DNA from: Bryobacterales bacterium
Lineage (GTDB): Bacteria > Acidobacteriota > Terriglobia > Bryobacterales > Bryobacteraceae
Assembly: GCA_003136575.1 (NCBI GenBank)
Contig: PLEX01000152.1
Location: forward strand, 1-46,537
Length of the DNA stretch: 46,537 nucleotides
Direction of reading: 5' to 3'
Each line of letters starts with the position of its first letter. The stretch's first letter is position 1. This document shows positions 24,456 through 32,948 of the stretch, one piece after another. The notes below the pieces were generated by a model. That model did no database searches and was not told the DNA's origin. It saw only the letters and a list, made by a program, of their open reading frames with translations. The translations under genes and the position numbers were made by a program.

Positions 24456-25132
24456 TCAGGGCGTTCGGCGCCGCAGCGCTCGGAAAACCAGCAAATGGCC
24501 GAGCAACGCACAAGGCACAAGGACGCCGGGAAGCCAGATATACGGCGGGTCGGCGACCCAGGTGTTCAGATTCTCCGGACCGAAGGCCGCAATCGACGGC
24601 ATGGAAATTACGGCAATCACAACGATATTGGCAAGTAATACCAATCCGGCCAGATTCCAGATCCATGCGTAGACTCTTCCCTGCCGGCTCCGGCTCGCTG
24701 CCCACGCCACTGGCAGCGCCAGCGCGCCGGAGATGACGTCGAAGTTATAGCCGGAATACGACATCTGCATCGGCATAATGCCATGAGTCGCGGCCCGATG
24801 CATCACGAGTTCCAGCGGCAAACGAAAAACCTGAAAAGCAACGAGCGCGGAAACGGAGAGTTTCCCGACAACGGCATCCCCGTCCTCGAAAATGCCAGCA
24901 GCACGGTGAGGACAAGCGCAATGGCGATGAGCGGCGCGATCAAAGGCGGCGTCCGATCCCACGGCCGAAGCAGACCGGACGCCGCCGCAGCGAACTGAAT
25001 TGCCATGATGGCAATTATGGCCCCAAGTACTGCAGGGAAACGGCGGCGGTCGGCAACCCAAACCATCCCCGCGACCACGGCGGCGACCGCCATTGCCAGC
25101 CCACCAATTCCAAAACGCACGACCGGATCCAT
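24456..25132 (-). pseudogene. Multi-pass membrane protein, frameshifted
   Basis: The N-terminal part (from ATG at 25132, VVRFGIGGLAMAVAAVVAG, then AIIAIMAIQFAAAASGLL and LIAPLIAIALVLTVLLAF) and the C-terminal part (SALVAFQVFRLPLELVMHR, then the SGALALPVAWAAS, AGLVLLANIVVIAVI and WLPGVLVPCALLGHLLVF helices) are clearly one protein of about seven helices in two frames. The switch lies near 24880-24895, and the total of 677 bases is one short of a multiple of three. No family name can be given. Either the gene is dead or the base is an assembly error; the codon-level quality on both sides of the shift still looks protein-like. Confidence 0.7.
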
Positions 25133-25191
25133 CAGGTCACTCCGGTACCTATGTTAAAGGGCGACGCCAGACGGCAGCGCCAGGAATCAGG

Positions 25192-26340
25192 TCACTTCGG
25201 CTGGCCAAGCTGTGGTTGACCCAGCTGTAGTTGACCCAGGAATCTCTCCGCCAGGGATATCCGCGCCGGGTCGCTTGCCAGCGCCGCAGCCGACAGTTCC
25301 CGCCTTGCGAGGTCCAGCACGCCGGAATTGGCATAAAGGATTCCCATGGCCAAAGGGTCGTCCGGCATGGCCGCATGTGCCGCCCCCAGTCGCCGGGCGT
25401 CCGTCACGGACAGCACGAAGAACTTCGCCTCCGGCTCAGTCGGTGCGGGCGCGGACTGCGTATGGCCGCCGCGAACCGCCTTTACCTCCCACCGGTAAAC
25501 CGTCTTCCGCACCAGTGGCTTGTCCGGACTCCATTCCAGGGACTTCAACGGCCTGCTCTTCGTCACGAGGCGAAACTGATCGTCGTATACCGACACTGAA
25601 AAGGTCGCGCCGTCCAGCGCCGTCCACCGGAAAACCGGCGCGTCTTCCACAACAGCCGTGGCGAGGGGCGAAACCACATGGAACGAAGTCGGGACGGTTC
25701 CAGCCGAGCGCAACTGAATCGGCCGGGCTGCCATGGCGGCAATCGATTCGGGAATCCGCAGACTCCCGGAATTCATCGCGGCGTGAATTTCCTCCCGGTA
25801 TGGCGCGGGGAGTTCGAAGGCGAACTCCCTGCGCGCCTCGCCCGCAACGGATTTTGTTTCTTCGATTGCCGCTCTCCTCCGGTTCAGGGCAAGCCAAACC
25901 GAGAGACCAAGCGCCGCAACGGCGAGAGCCGCCGCAATCGAACGAAGGGGGAAACGCATTTTGCGCCCGGTTACGGCATTGTTGGACGCGTCCGCGCCCG
26001 GCAATTCAGCGCCCGCCTCCGGTCCCGTTTCGCGCGTCGAATCGGCGTGGCGCCGCAAGTCTTCCGCGTCCACCCGGCATTCCTCGCACCGATCGATATG
26101 CCGCATGAGGTCGGCCTGCATCGGACGCCGCAAGGCGTAATCGTCCAGTTGCGCCTCAGTTAAATGATCCGCCGAAAACATGTCGCGAACCTGACGGACA
26201 GATCGCTCGATGCCTTGTGCGACCAATGCACGGCATTCCGCGCATTGGGCCAGATGGTCGTCGACGCGCAGCAGTTCCTCCGCACTCATGCTTCGGCCGC
26301 GCCACTCCAAAACCTGCTGAGATGTGAGATGGTCGGTCAC
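25192..26340 (-). CDS. Anti-sigma factor with two zf-HC2 zinc fingers
   Basis: This 382-residue protein is the likely partner of the sigma factor just upstream. It has two H-x3-C-x2-C zinc fingers (His29, Cys33, Cys36; His81, Cys85, Cys88), the anti-sigma fold that holds a sigma factor at the membrane. One membrane helix follows (about 131-150, PLRSIAAALAVAALGLSVWL). The outer part has a beta-sandwich (SPLATAVVEDAPVFRWTALDGATFSVSVYDDQ) and a helical tail (DARRELSAAALASDPARI) that could sense a ligand or partner. The C-terminus ends in an imperfect repeat, QLQLGQPQLGQPK, from a 15-base DNA repeat. It begins 52 bases after the sigma gene ends, so they share a transcript. Confidence 0.8.
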   Translation of the reverse strand: MTDHLTSQQVLEWRGRSMSAEELLRVDDHLAQCAECRALVAQGIERSVRQVRDMFSADHLTEAQLDDYALRRPMQADLMRHIDRCEECRVDAEDLRRHADSTRETGPEAGAELPGADASNNAVTGRKMRFPLRSIAAALAVAALGLSVWLALNRRRAAIEETKSVAGEARREFAFELPAPYREEIHAAMNSGSLRIPESIAAMAARPIQLRSAGTVPTSFHVVSPLATAVVEDAPVFRWTALDGATFSVSVYDDQFRLVTKSRPLKSLEWSPDKPLVRKTVYRWEVKAVRGGHTQSAPAPTEPEAKFFVLSVTDARRLGAAHAAMPDDPLAMGILYANSGVLDLARRELSAAALASDPARISLAERFLGQLQLGQPQLGQPK

Positions 26341-26392
26341 GCCGCTACCTTTGTTGAGGACGCAAATCCTCCAAATATTACCGTTGCCGCTT

Positions 26393-27424
26393 TCATCGAC
26401 CCTGTCCCGTCCGGCGTATCAGACGTTCCCGTGCCGATTTTCTCAGATTCACGATCTGCTGTCTGGTGAGGGAGAGCTTCGCCGCAATTTCGAGATCCGA
26501 GACCGGTAATTCCCGCCACGCTTCCGCGAGTTCCGGCGCCGGCATTTCGAGCGCGGCGGCGATTTGCCGGATGGTGGCGATCCCCATCGAGGGGAACAGG
26601 TGCAGCGCGGAATCCCCGTTGTGGTCCCGCAGATTCAGCAACAGCGCGGCTTTCTGATTGCGCGGCAGTTGCGCGATCTCCGTCCACAATTGCGAAAGCC
26701 AATCGCGTTGCTCCAGTTGGTTCACGATGCCGGTTGAGGGCGCGGCCGAAGGCCCCGATGAACGCCGAGCGTCCGCCTCGCCGGGGTCCTCCAGCCTGCC
26801 GACGCCGCCCAGAGCCGCCCCGATGTAATCGGCGAGGTCGTTCAGAAAAACCGGTTGGCTCAGGCCAATCAGAATGAGTTCCATCAGCCGGGGCAGGCTC
26901 ATGCCTGCAGCGCCCTGAGGCACAGGAATTTCACGAAGCTTTTCGATGGCAGCCGCCGGGGCATCTGAAACTGACGGACCGCTCCATTGGCGAAGTCCGG
27001 CCAGCCAGCGGCCCATTTCATCCTCCGTCAGGGTGAATGAGCTGCTCGTCTTCAGGGAGTGTCGGATACGATTGCGCAAACGGTGACGTTCCGGATTCGA
27101 ACGGCGCAGCACAAATCCGGCCGCTCGGCGCGCGGCTGCCCCGATATACGCGCGAAAGTTGTGAATCGGCGGCTCTTCCGTGTGGCCGGGTGTCAGTTGT
27201 CTTTCACGCAATCGCCTGAGACGGCTGGTCAGGTCGAGCAGGACTTCCTGCGTGGCGTCGTCTGCTTCCGCCTGATGTGCCCCCCGAAGGGTGGACCCGA
27301 CCACGACACGCACGTAGGGCGCGGCGACGTCGGCAATCAGCGTGTGGAGAAACCGCTCGGCCGCGGGTTCGTCAATCCCGGCCAGGTACAGTGCCAGGAC
27401 TTCGTCCGCGTTCAGAGGATCCAT
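26393..27424 (-). CDS. ECF-like RNA polymerase sigma factor
   Basis: This 343-residue protein looks like an extracytoplasmic-function sigma factor. The region-2-like part (about 25-110) has EADDATQEVLLDLTSRLRRLRE, as in DDxxQEVFL-type motifs. The region-4-like part near the C-terminus has LPRNQKAALLLNLRDHNG and a helix-turn-helix, PVSDLEIAAKLSLTRQQIVNLRKSARERLIRR. A long, poorly conserved linker separates them, which makes it bigger than typical ECF factors (about 180-200). The start at 27424 puts DPLNADEVLALYLAG at the N-terminus; the upstream in-frame extension is Arg/Gly-rich and unlikely. The zinc-finger anti-sigma gene follows on the same strand. Confidence 0.7.
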   Translation of the reverse strand: MDPLNADEVLALYLAGIDEPAAERFLHTLIADVAAPYVRVVVGSTLRGAHQAEADDATQEVLLDLTSRLRRLRERQLTPGHTEEPPIHNFRAYIGAAARRAAGFVLRRSNPERHRLRNRIRHSLKTSSSFTLTEDEMGRWLAGLRQWSGPSVSDAPAAAIEKLREIPVPQGAAGMSLPRLMELILIGLSQPVFLNDLADYIGAALGGVGRLEDPGEADARRSSGPSAAPSTGIVNQLEQRDWLSQLWTEIAQLPRNQKAALLLNLRDHNGDSALHLFPSMGIATIRQIAAALEMPAPELAEAWRELPVSDLEIAAKLSLTRQQIVNLRKSARERLIRRTGQGR

Positions 27425-27658
27425 TGTCGGCGAATGCGCAGATGGGATACCGAAGCCAATTCTAGCGCGCCGCGCGCCGCGAACGCCATACATTCACGTG
27501 AACTCGCCACCGTGCAACCCCATCCGCCGCGGCGTAACGCCTCCGATCCTGGATAGTCCGATAGCGCAACTCGCCTCTCCCGCCGCCGCGCCTGATTTTC
27601 TTATGTCGTCCACCATCCGTGGAGCGTGTGACAAAATCGGGATTGGTAAAGCCCCGCA

Positions 27659-29140
27659 ATGACAGACGAAATGTCGAACCAGACGGGATGGACGCGACGG
27701 AATCTTCTCCGTCTGGCTGCCCTTTTGCCTGGCTTTCGGGCTCGCGCCCAGAATGGACCCACGCTGCCGGTGCCGGAGGGATTCCGCGTTTACACCGACG
27801 CACCCAGACTTTTCCTCCTTCCATCTCGTTTGAGATTGTTGCGCCGTGAACGGGAACGCCGGTCCCTTCGCTGGGAGCAGTTTGAAACGTTGTGGAACGC
27901 GGGGACGCAATTCCCGGAGTTTGGCTGGACGGCGGCGCTCCGCTACCAGATCGCACAGGACCAGGCGGCGGGCAATCAGGCTGTCGCATGGGCGGCGAGC
28001 GCTACCTCGGGTTCAGACAGCGTTCTGCGACAGATTGCTCTAATTGCCGATTGGTGCGCCCCGCTGATGTCCGCCGCCGATAAGACGGCGATCTTCGCGA
28101 AACTTGAACGCGTACTGAACGCACCAGGACCAGCTGGATCGATCGCGGAGGCTCGCACGAAGATTCTCGCCGCGGTTGCCTTGTCCGAGGTCCGCCCCGC
28201 CGCATCGGAAAAAGCGTTGCGGGAGGTCTACGAAGGGTTCTGGATCCCGGCCTTCATCGCGGGGCTGCACACCGCGAAACTGCATGTTTCCAATGCGGAA
28301 GCCAGCGCCATGATCGAAATGATGCACGCCTTTCGCGACAATCTGAGTTTCGATCTGCGCGAAACGTTTCCGGAATGGTTCCGCGATTATCCGCTGATCC
28401 ACATTTTGGCGCACTATCCCGAGCCGTTTCCCGCCGCCGAAAACGAATTCCGGATTCCGGCGGACCCCGAACTGGACAAGCGCGGACCGGACGTTACGAA
28501 GGCCACGCTTTCCCGCGCCGCCGAACTGGCGATGGTGGCGTTCGATGCCAATGCGCCGGAAACGCAGCTTCTGCAGGGCTTCCTGATGAACGACCGCTTT
28601 CTGATGCGCGGAGCGCTGGGGATAACCTACGAGCTCATGTGGGCGAATCCATATCAGCCAGGTCTGAGCTATTACCACGTGCCGCTGGTGGCTCACGACG
28701 CGATTGGCGGCGAGTTATATGTTCGCTCGACGTGGGAAGACGACGCGGCATGGCTGGCCTTCTTCGGCGGCGAACTACAGTTGTTCGCGAACGGTGAAGT
28801 GGCGCGAGTCGATCCGACCGTCGCGCACGATCCCATCGACATGGTGGAGGCGACCGTATTTTTCGCGAAGAGCGCCACGAAATTCCTCGTGCCGGAGCGG
28901 AAGGCGGAAGACCGTGGCAAACCCGAACCCAGCCGCGGCGATAGCGACCCGACGGCCCCGGAAAACGACATTCCACTGGACGACGTGTTCATTATCGGCC
29001 TCGAACCAACGCGGCGATATCACGTGGAAGTGGATGGCGAGGGGATGCTCGAAGCGTCGTCCGACATCGGAGGGATTGTTTATCTGCCAGGTTTGCCAGC
29101 GGGCGCGGAGGTGCGGTTTGGATTGTCGCCGGCGGTTTGA
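27659..29140 (+). CDS. Tat-exported protein of unknown function
   Basis: I cannot name this 493-residue protein. The N-terminus has a twin-arginine signal (TRRNLLRLAALLPGFRA), so it is likely folded before export to the periplasm. The middle is helical (ALRYQIAQDQAAGNQAVAWA, and AETQ/DKTAIFAKLERVL-like repeats), as in alpha-toroid proteins, and the C-terminal part is beta-rich (GGELYVRSTWEDDAAWLAFF). That order, an alpha/alpha toroid followed by a beta domain, resembles heparinase II/III-type polysaccharide lyases, but I see no certain catalytic residues. It lies divergent from the sigma/anti-sigma pair and 67 bases before a PEP-CTERM gene. Confidence 0.6.
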   Translation: MTDEMSNQTGWTRRNLLRLAALLPGFRARAQNGPTLPVPEGFRVYTDAPRLFLLPSRLRLLRRERERRSLRWEQFETLWNAGTQFPEFGWTAALRYQIAQDQAAGNQAVAWAASATSGSDSVLRQIALIADWCAPLMSAADKTAIFAKLERVLNAPGPAGSIAEARTKILAAVALSEVRPAASEKALREVYEGFWIPAFIAGLHTAKLHVSNAEASAMIEMMHAFRDNLSFDLRETFPEWFRDYPLIHILAHYPEPFPAAENEFRIPADPELDKRGPDVTKATLSRAAELAMVAFDANAPETQLLQGFLMNDRFLMRGALGITYELMWANPYQPGLSYYHVPLVAHDAIGGELYVRSTWEDDAAWLAFFGGELQLFANGEVARVDPTVAHDPIDMVEATVFFAKSATKFLVPERKAEDRGKPEPSRGDSDPTAPENDIPLDDVFIIGLEPTRRYHVEVDGEGMLEASSDIGGIVYLPGLPAGAEVRFGLSPAV

Positions 29141-29207
29141 GAATGGCCAGTACCCTGATCCGGAAAGGGTCTGGACGCGTCCGGCGTGACCGTGCTAAAG
29201 TTGCCGT

Positions 29208-30035
29208 ATGCCGCAATTCGGGTTCGACGCAGGTCGACGAACAGGTTTTTCGGGACCGGCGACGGCCTGCCTGCACAGACGGCTGTTATTTGCGTTCCTT
29301 GGCGCGACTCTATTGGCTGGGTGCGCCGCGGCCAGCTCAATCGGAGATATTGGAGTTTTTTATAACAGCACGGCTCCCTCGTCCTGCACGGCTGTTCTAG
29401 ATCCCATCTGTGCGGTAAACAATACCTTGGGAGTCCTCGACGGCCCCGTCTTCGTTGTCGTAAATACCAGTAACACAGATATCACCAACGCGATGCTCAC
29501 CATCGTCGGAACGGATTTCTTCGACATAGGAACCATTGCGGCCGATTCCTCTTTTACCGTCATCCCGGGAGTCAGCAACGACGGACTGGATCATGGCGAC
29601 GAGAACTTCTTCACGCACACCGGCTCGGTCTTCGATTCGAGCGACGAATTCCCCAGCCTCAATACGACCGAGTTCGAACTGACGGGCGAGCAGGGAAGTA
29701 CGCAGATCGTGTCGGTAGACATCTGCGGCATCATAGCGGCGCCGGTCTTTACTCCCGCATGTACGGCCGGCCCGTCGAACGACGGAGCGGTTGACAGTAT
29801 CAACTTCCTGGGCGGTCCAGGCAACAATGACGGACCGTGCGACAATTGCTTCGGTCCGGCGATTGTCGCGGACCTGGAGACAGCGGTCGCCGAAACTCCC
29901 GAACCTTCATCGTTTCTCTTGTTTGGTGGGGCGCTGATCGGCTTGTCGTCAGGCCTGTCGATCCGTCGGAAATCCCGCATTTCGCCAGGTGAATACCCGA
30001 ACCGCGTTCCGCGGGTAAAGTCTCGCACCGGTTAA
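29208..30035 (+). CDS. PEP-CTERM sorting-domain protein
   Basis: This 275-residue secreted protein ends with the PEP-CTERM signal: TPEPSSF, a membrane helix (LLFGGALIGLSSGLSI) and basic residues (RRK). Such proteins are processed at the membrane by an exosortase and are typical of biofilm- and exopolysaccharide-making bacteria. It has an N-terminal signal (about 25-42, RRLLFAFLGATLLAGCAAA) with a lipobox-like LAGC. The middle is beta-rich, with a GIIAAPVFTPACTAGPSND segment and four cysteines. About 20 residues follow RRK, longer than usual. No exosortase gene lies in the window. Confidence 0.75.
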   Translation: MPQFGFDAGRRTGFSGPATACLHRRLLFAFLGATLLAGCAAASSIGDIGVFYNSTAPSSCTAVLDPICAVNNTLGVLDGPVFVVVNTSNTDITNAMLTIVGTDFFDIGTIAADSSFTVIPGVSNDGLDHGDENFFTHTGSVFDSSDEFPSLNTTEFELTGEQGSTQIVSVDICGIIAAPVFTPACTAGPSNDGAVDSINFLGGPGNNDGPCDNCFGPAIVADLETAVAETPEPSSFLLFGGALIGLSSGLSIRRKSRISPGEYPNRVPRVKSRTG

Positions 30036-30088
30036 ATTCGCGTTGCTCCGCTGAAGGCTTCCGTACGAAGTGAGCGTGCGTGGGTTCT

Positions 30089-31153
30089 TCACCGAGGCAT
30101 GTTGTACATGAAAGACATCTGCAGCACGATGCTGTCGCCTTTGAAATCTTTGGGCAATGGCGGCAGGGGGTTGGAAGCGCTTATGGCCGCTACCGCCGCT
30201 TGATCGAGCGGCCTCGATCCGGACTGGCCGGCGAACACCACCTTCAGCACGCCGCCGGTCTTCGTTACAGAAAACTCCAGCACGACGCGTCCGCGCGAGC
30301 CCAGCCGCGCCGCTTCCGGATACACCGCGAACCAGTTGGTTCGCACGGCCTGCAAAACCTGCAAGAGGTAGGGCTTGAAATCCACTCCCATTGGATCGCT
30401 CTTTATTTCCAGACTTGACTGAGGCTTCGGGGCGGAGGCTGGGAGGTGCAATCCCGACCCCACGCCAATCTCGTCTGAGTCGCCAACGTGTGTGTGTGAC
30501 GAGGGGGGCCCTCCACTCGACATCTTGTTCATCGCATCCTGAATGGAATTCGTGGCGGGCGCGAGAAGTCCGCTCGGTTTCGGCGCCGAAGGATGAGCCT
30601 GGATGGAATCTTCAACGATCATCTTTGGCGCATCGGGTTTGGCGACGGCAACCGGCGGCGGAGTCGACGCCGGTGGCTGATTGTGAGCCGTGTCGGCCGG
30701 ATTGGGCGTGGGCGGCTGCTGCGCCACAGGCGCGGGAACCGGCGCGACCGGCTGCGGCTTGGGAGCCGGCGGCTGCGGCGCAGCGGCCTGGGCCGCCTTC
30801 GGCGCAGGCGCAGGTTCGGGCAGCTTAGGCGATGGCGTTACCGCCGGGGAAAGCAACAGCTTGGCGACGGGCGCCTTGTTCGGCGCCTTCTGCGTGAGTT
30901 CCTTCGGCACGTAAAGGTGAACGACATATGGAACGCGGGTACTCTCCGGGGGAGGCGCCTCGTAGGGTCCGCTCTTGATCAGGAACAGGGCCGTGATGGC
31001 TATCAGATGAAAAACAACGGAACCGATAGCGGCGCGCTTCCACCTCGGCCAGTCCTCGGTCTTGTCCCGCACTAACAGGAAGTTGGGTTCGTCTTCCGCA
31101 ACGGAGACGGCCGAGCCGGACGGGCCTATCTTTGTGTCGAGCCGGGTTTCCAT
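30089..31153 (-). CDS. TonB-family energy transducer
   Basis: This 354-residue protein has the TonB layout: a cytoplasmic N-terminus, one membrane anchor (about 40-60, AAIGSVVFHLIAITALFLI), a long periplasm-spanning Pro/Ala region (about 80-205, PAPAPKAAQAAAPQPPAP and similar) and a C-terminal TonB-like domain (about 262-354, YLLQVLQAVRTNWFAVYPEAARLGSRGRVVLEFSVTKTGGV). It should carry proton-motive energy to outer-membrane receptors such as the one at 13879. It is placed at the end of the lipid A operon and overlaps the preceding Gfo/Idh gene by 28 bases. No exbB or exbD genes are nearby. Confidence 0.85.
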   Translation of the reverse strand: METRLDTKIGPSGSAVSVAEDEPNFLLVRDKTEDWPRWKRAAIGSVVFHLIAITALFLIKSGPYEAPPPESTRVPYVVHLYVPKELTQKAPNKAPVAKLLLSPAVTPSPKLPEPAPAPKAAQAAAPQPPAPKPQPVAPVPAPVAQQPPTPNPADTAHNQPPASTPPPVAVAKPDAPKMIVEDSIQAHPSAPKPSGLLAPATNSIQDAMNKMSSGGPPSSHTHVGDSDEIGVGSGLHLPASAPKPQSSLEIKSDPMGVDFKPYLLQVLQAVRTNWFAVYPEAARLGSRGRVVLEFSVTKTGGVLKVVFAGQSGSRPLDQAAVAAISASNPLPPLPKDFKGDSIVLQMSFMYNMPR

Positions 31154-32139
31154 CCTGTCGCTTGTGTGTGGGCGGCCAGAGTCTTGCCCACCCGCCCCGC
31201 GTGCTGCTCAATTCTATCAAGGATTGCGAGTGCTACCTCTAATGTCCTACGCGCCACTGTCCCGTTCAGTTTCGGCTGCTTCCTCGTCTCTACGGCGTCC
31301 AGAAATGCGTCGAACTGGATCTTCAGCGGCTCTGCGGTCGCGATGGGGCGCTGATCGAACTCGATCCCCAGTTCGCCGCCGACCGTGCAAACCACGGCGG
31401 ACTGTTTCGCATAGTCGAGCGAAATATACTGGCCGGGCTGGAAAACCCGCAGCTTGCGGATTTTCTCGGTGGAGACGCGGCTGGCCGTGAGGTTAGCGAT
31501 GCAGCCATCGGCGAATTCCAGCCGAACGTTGGCGATATCGACTTTCGGGGAAAGAATCGAAATGCCGGCCGCACGGATCTCGGTCAGTTCCGCGCGCGCG
31601 AAAGCAAGCACGACGTCGAGATCGTGGATCATCAGGTCAAGCACGACATCGACATCCAGACTCCGCAGGGTGAATACGCTCATCCGGTGGATTTCGAAGA
31701 AGAGCGGCAACGTCGCAAGGCGCTCCAGTTCGACGATGGCCGGATTGAAGCGCTCCAGATGGCCCACCTGAAGGATGCGGCCATGCTCCCGCGCGGTGTT
31801 GACGAGGCGGTCGGCCTCATCGAGCGTCGGGGCGATCGGCTTTTCAATCAGGATGTCGATTCCGTTTTCGAGCAGCGGGACACCGATTTCGGCATGGACC
31901 GAAGTAGGGACAGCCACGATAGCGGCATCTACATTGCCGATAAGATCCTCTGCCGCGCATGTCGCGACGGCACTGTACCGCGTCGCGTACTCTTTCGCGC
32001 GGGCGAGGTTGGCGTCCACAACGTGCGTCAACTGCGCCCGAGGGTTTTCGGACACCACGCGAACATGGTTTCGGCCGAACGCGCCGGCACCGATTACGGC
32101 GACCCTGATCTTCGGGCCTGCCTCGTTACCTTCCGTCAC
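31126..32139 (-). CDS. Gfo/Idh/MocA-family oxidoreductase in lipid A operon
   Basis: This NAD(P)-dependent oxidoreductase has 337 residues. The Rossmann domain holds GAGAFGRNH near residue 18, the cofactor/sugar loop has the EKPIAPTLDEA motif with the catalytic-type Lys, and the C-terminal domain carries DLMIHDLDVVLAF with the conserved His. The GTG at 32139 overlaps the lpxI stop by 4 bases (GTGA); the longer open frame upstream is lpxI in another register and not real. Its place in an lpx operon makes a sugar-nucleotide dehydrogenase likely. One candidate is GnnA, which oxidises UDP-GlcNAc at C3 on the way to 3-amino lipid A, but no GnnB aminotransferase is present here. Confidence 0.85.
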   Translation of the reverse strand: MTEGNEAGPKIRVAVIGAGAFGRNHVRVVSENPRAQLTHVVDANLARAKEYATRYSAVATCAAEDLIGNVDAAIVAVPTSVHAEIGVPLLENGIDILIEKPIAPTLDEADRLVNTAREHGRILQVGHLERFNPAIVELERLATLPLFFEIHRMSVFTLRSLDVDVVLDLMIHDLDVVLAFARAELTEIRAAGISILSPKVDIANVRLEFADGCIANLTASRVSTEKIRKLRVFQPGQYISLDYAKQSAVVCTVGGELGIEFDQRPIATAEPLKIQFDAFLDAVETRKQPKLNGTVARRTLEVALAILDRIEQHAGRVGKTLAAHTQATGWKPGSTQR

Positions 32140-32948
32140 CCTAAAGTCTCCATTCCCGCGATCGCGATCTTCGCCGCATTGGCTTTCAACAGCAGTTCGT
32201 CGCGATCGAGCAGCAGCGTCCGTCCCGCATCCACGGCAAGGGCCGTCGTGTTTGTCTCGATCATGACATCGATCGTAGCGGGACCGATAACCGGGACGTC
32301 GAAAAGCAGATGGCGACGCCGTGCGGAAGCCTTGACCAGAGACAGCCGCTTGCCTTCCACCAGACTGGCCGCACGACGCAACATTGCGTCTGTGCCTTCC
32401 ATCGCTTCGAGCGCCACGCAGGCGCGGTCGGCAACGGCGACACTCTGGCCAAGATCCAGACTGGCCAAAGCGTGCGCTATGCGACGGCCGTAATCGATGT
32501 CGCGCTCTTCGTCGGAAGTGAACCTGCGCTTCGTAATCAGCCCCATTTCCGCAAGCAACGGCTTCAGCAGCAAAGTGGAATCGACCAGCGAAATTCCTTC
32601 GTCGAGAAGGACTTTCTGCACCGCGCCGATCAGCGAATCCGTATTCTTCAGCGGAAGCGCGGCCAGCACTTTGATCAGACGCCAGTCGGGGCGGATCGAC
32701 GAAAAAATCTTCGCGTGCTTCACCTGCCCGGCCATCATGATCTGCGTGATGCCTTCGGCGTGGCAGATCTCGATCAGCCGGCTGAGTTCGCCGAGAGAAA
32801 TCCAGTGGCAGCGCGCCGCCGCCCGCTCTACATCTGGCCACGCTTCTTCTTTGATCGCAAAGGCAACCGCTTCGTCGCCCTGCTTTCGCGCCGTCTCAAG
32901 CGCGAGCACAGGAAAACGGCCGTTGCCGGCGATGATGCCGTATTTCAT
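32136..32948 (-). CDS. lpxI: LpxI, UDP-2,3-diacylglucosamine pyrophosphatase
   Basis: LpxI releases UMP from UDP-2,3-diacylglucosamine to give lipid X, replacing LpxH in many bacteria. The 270-residue protein has the family N-terminal (GIIAGNGRFPVLALETARKQG), the GELSRLIEICHAEGITQIMMAGQVK region and the C-terminal DUF1009 core (DYGRRIAHALASLDLGQSVAV; LFDVPVIGPATIDVM). It overlaps lpxA by 4 bases (ATGA) and the Gfo/Idh gene by 4 bases (GTGA), so translation of the three is likely coupled. Confidence 0.93.
   Translation of the reverse strand: MKYGIIAGNGRFPVLALETARKQGDEAVAFAIKEEAWPDVERAAARCHWISLGELSRLIEICHAEGITQIMMAGQVKHAKIFSSIRPDWRLIKVLAALPLKNTDSLIGAVQKVLLDEGISLVDSTLLLKPLLAEMGLITKRRFTSDEERDIDYGRRIAHALASLDLGQSVAVADRACVALEAMEGTDAMLRRAASLVEGKRLSLVKASARRRHLLFDVPVIGPATIDVMIETNTTALAVDAGRTLLLDRDELLLKANAAKIAIAGMETLG

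Noticed and set aside
32140..32841. 234-codon N-terminal extension of the Gfo/Idh gene
   Set aside because: It is lpxI read out of frame; the GTGA overlap at 32136-32139 is the normal start.
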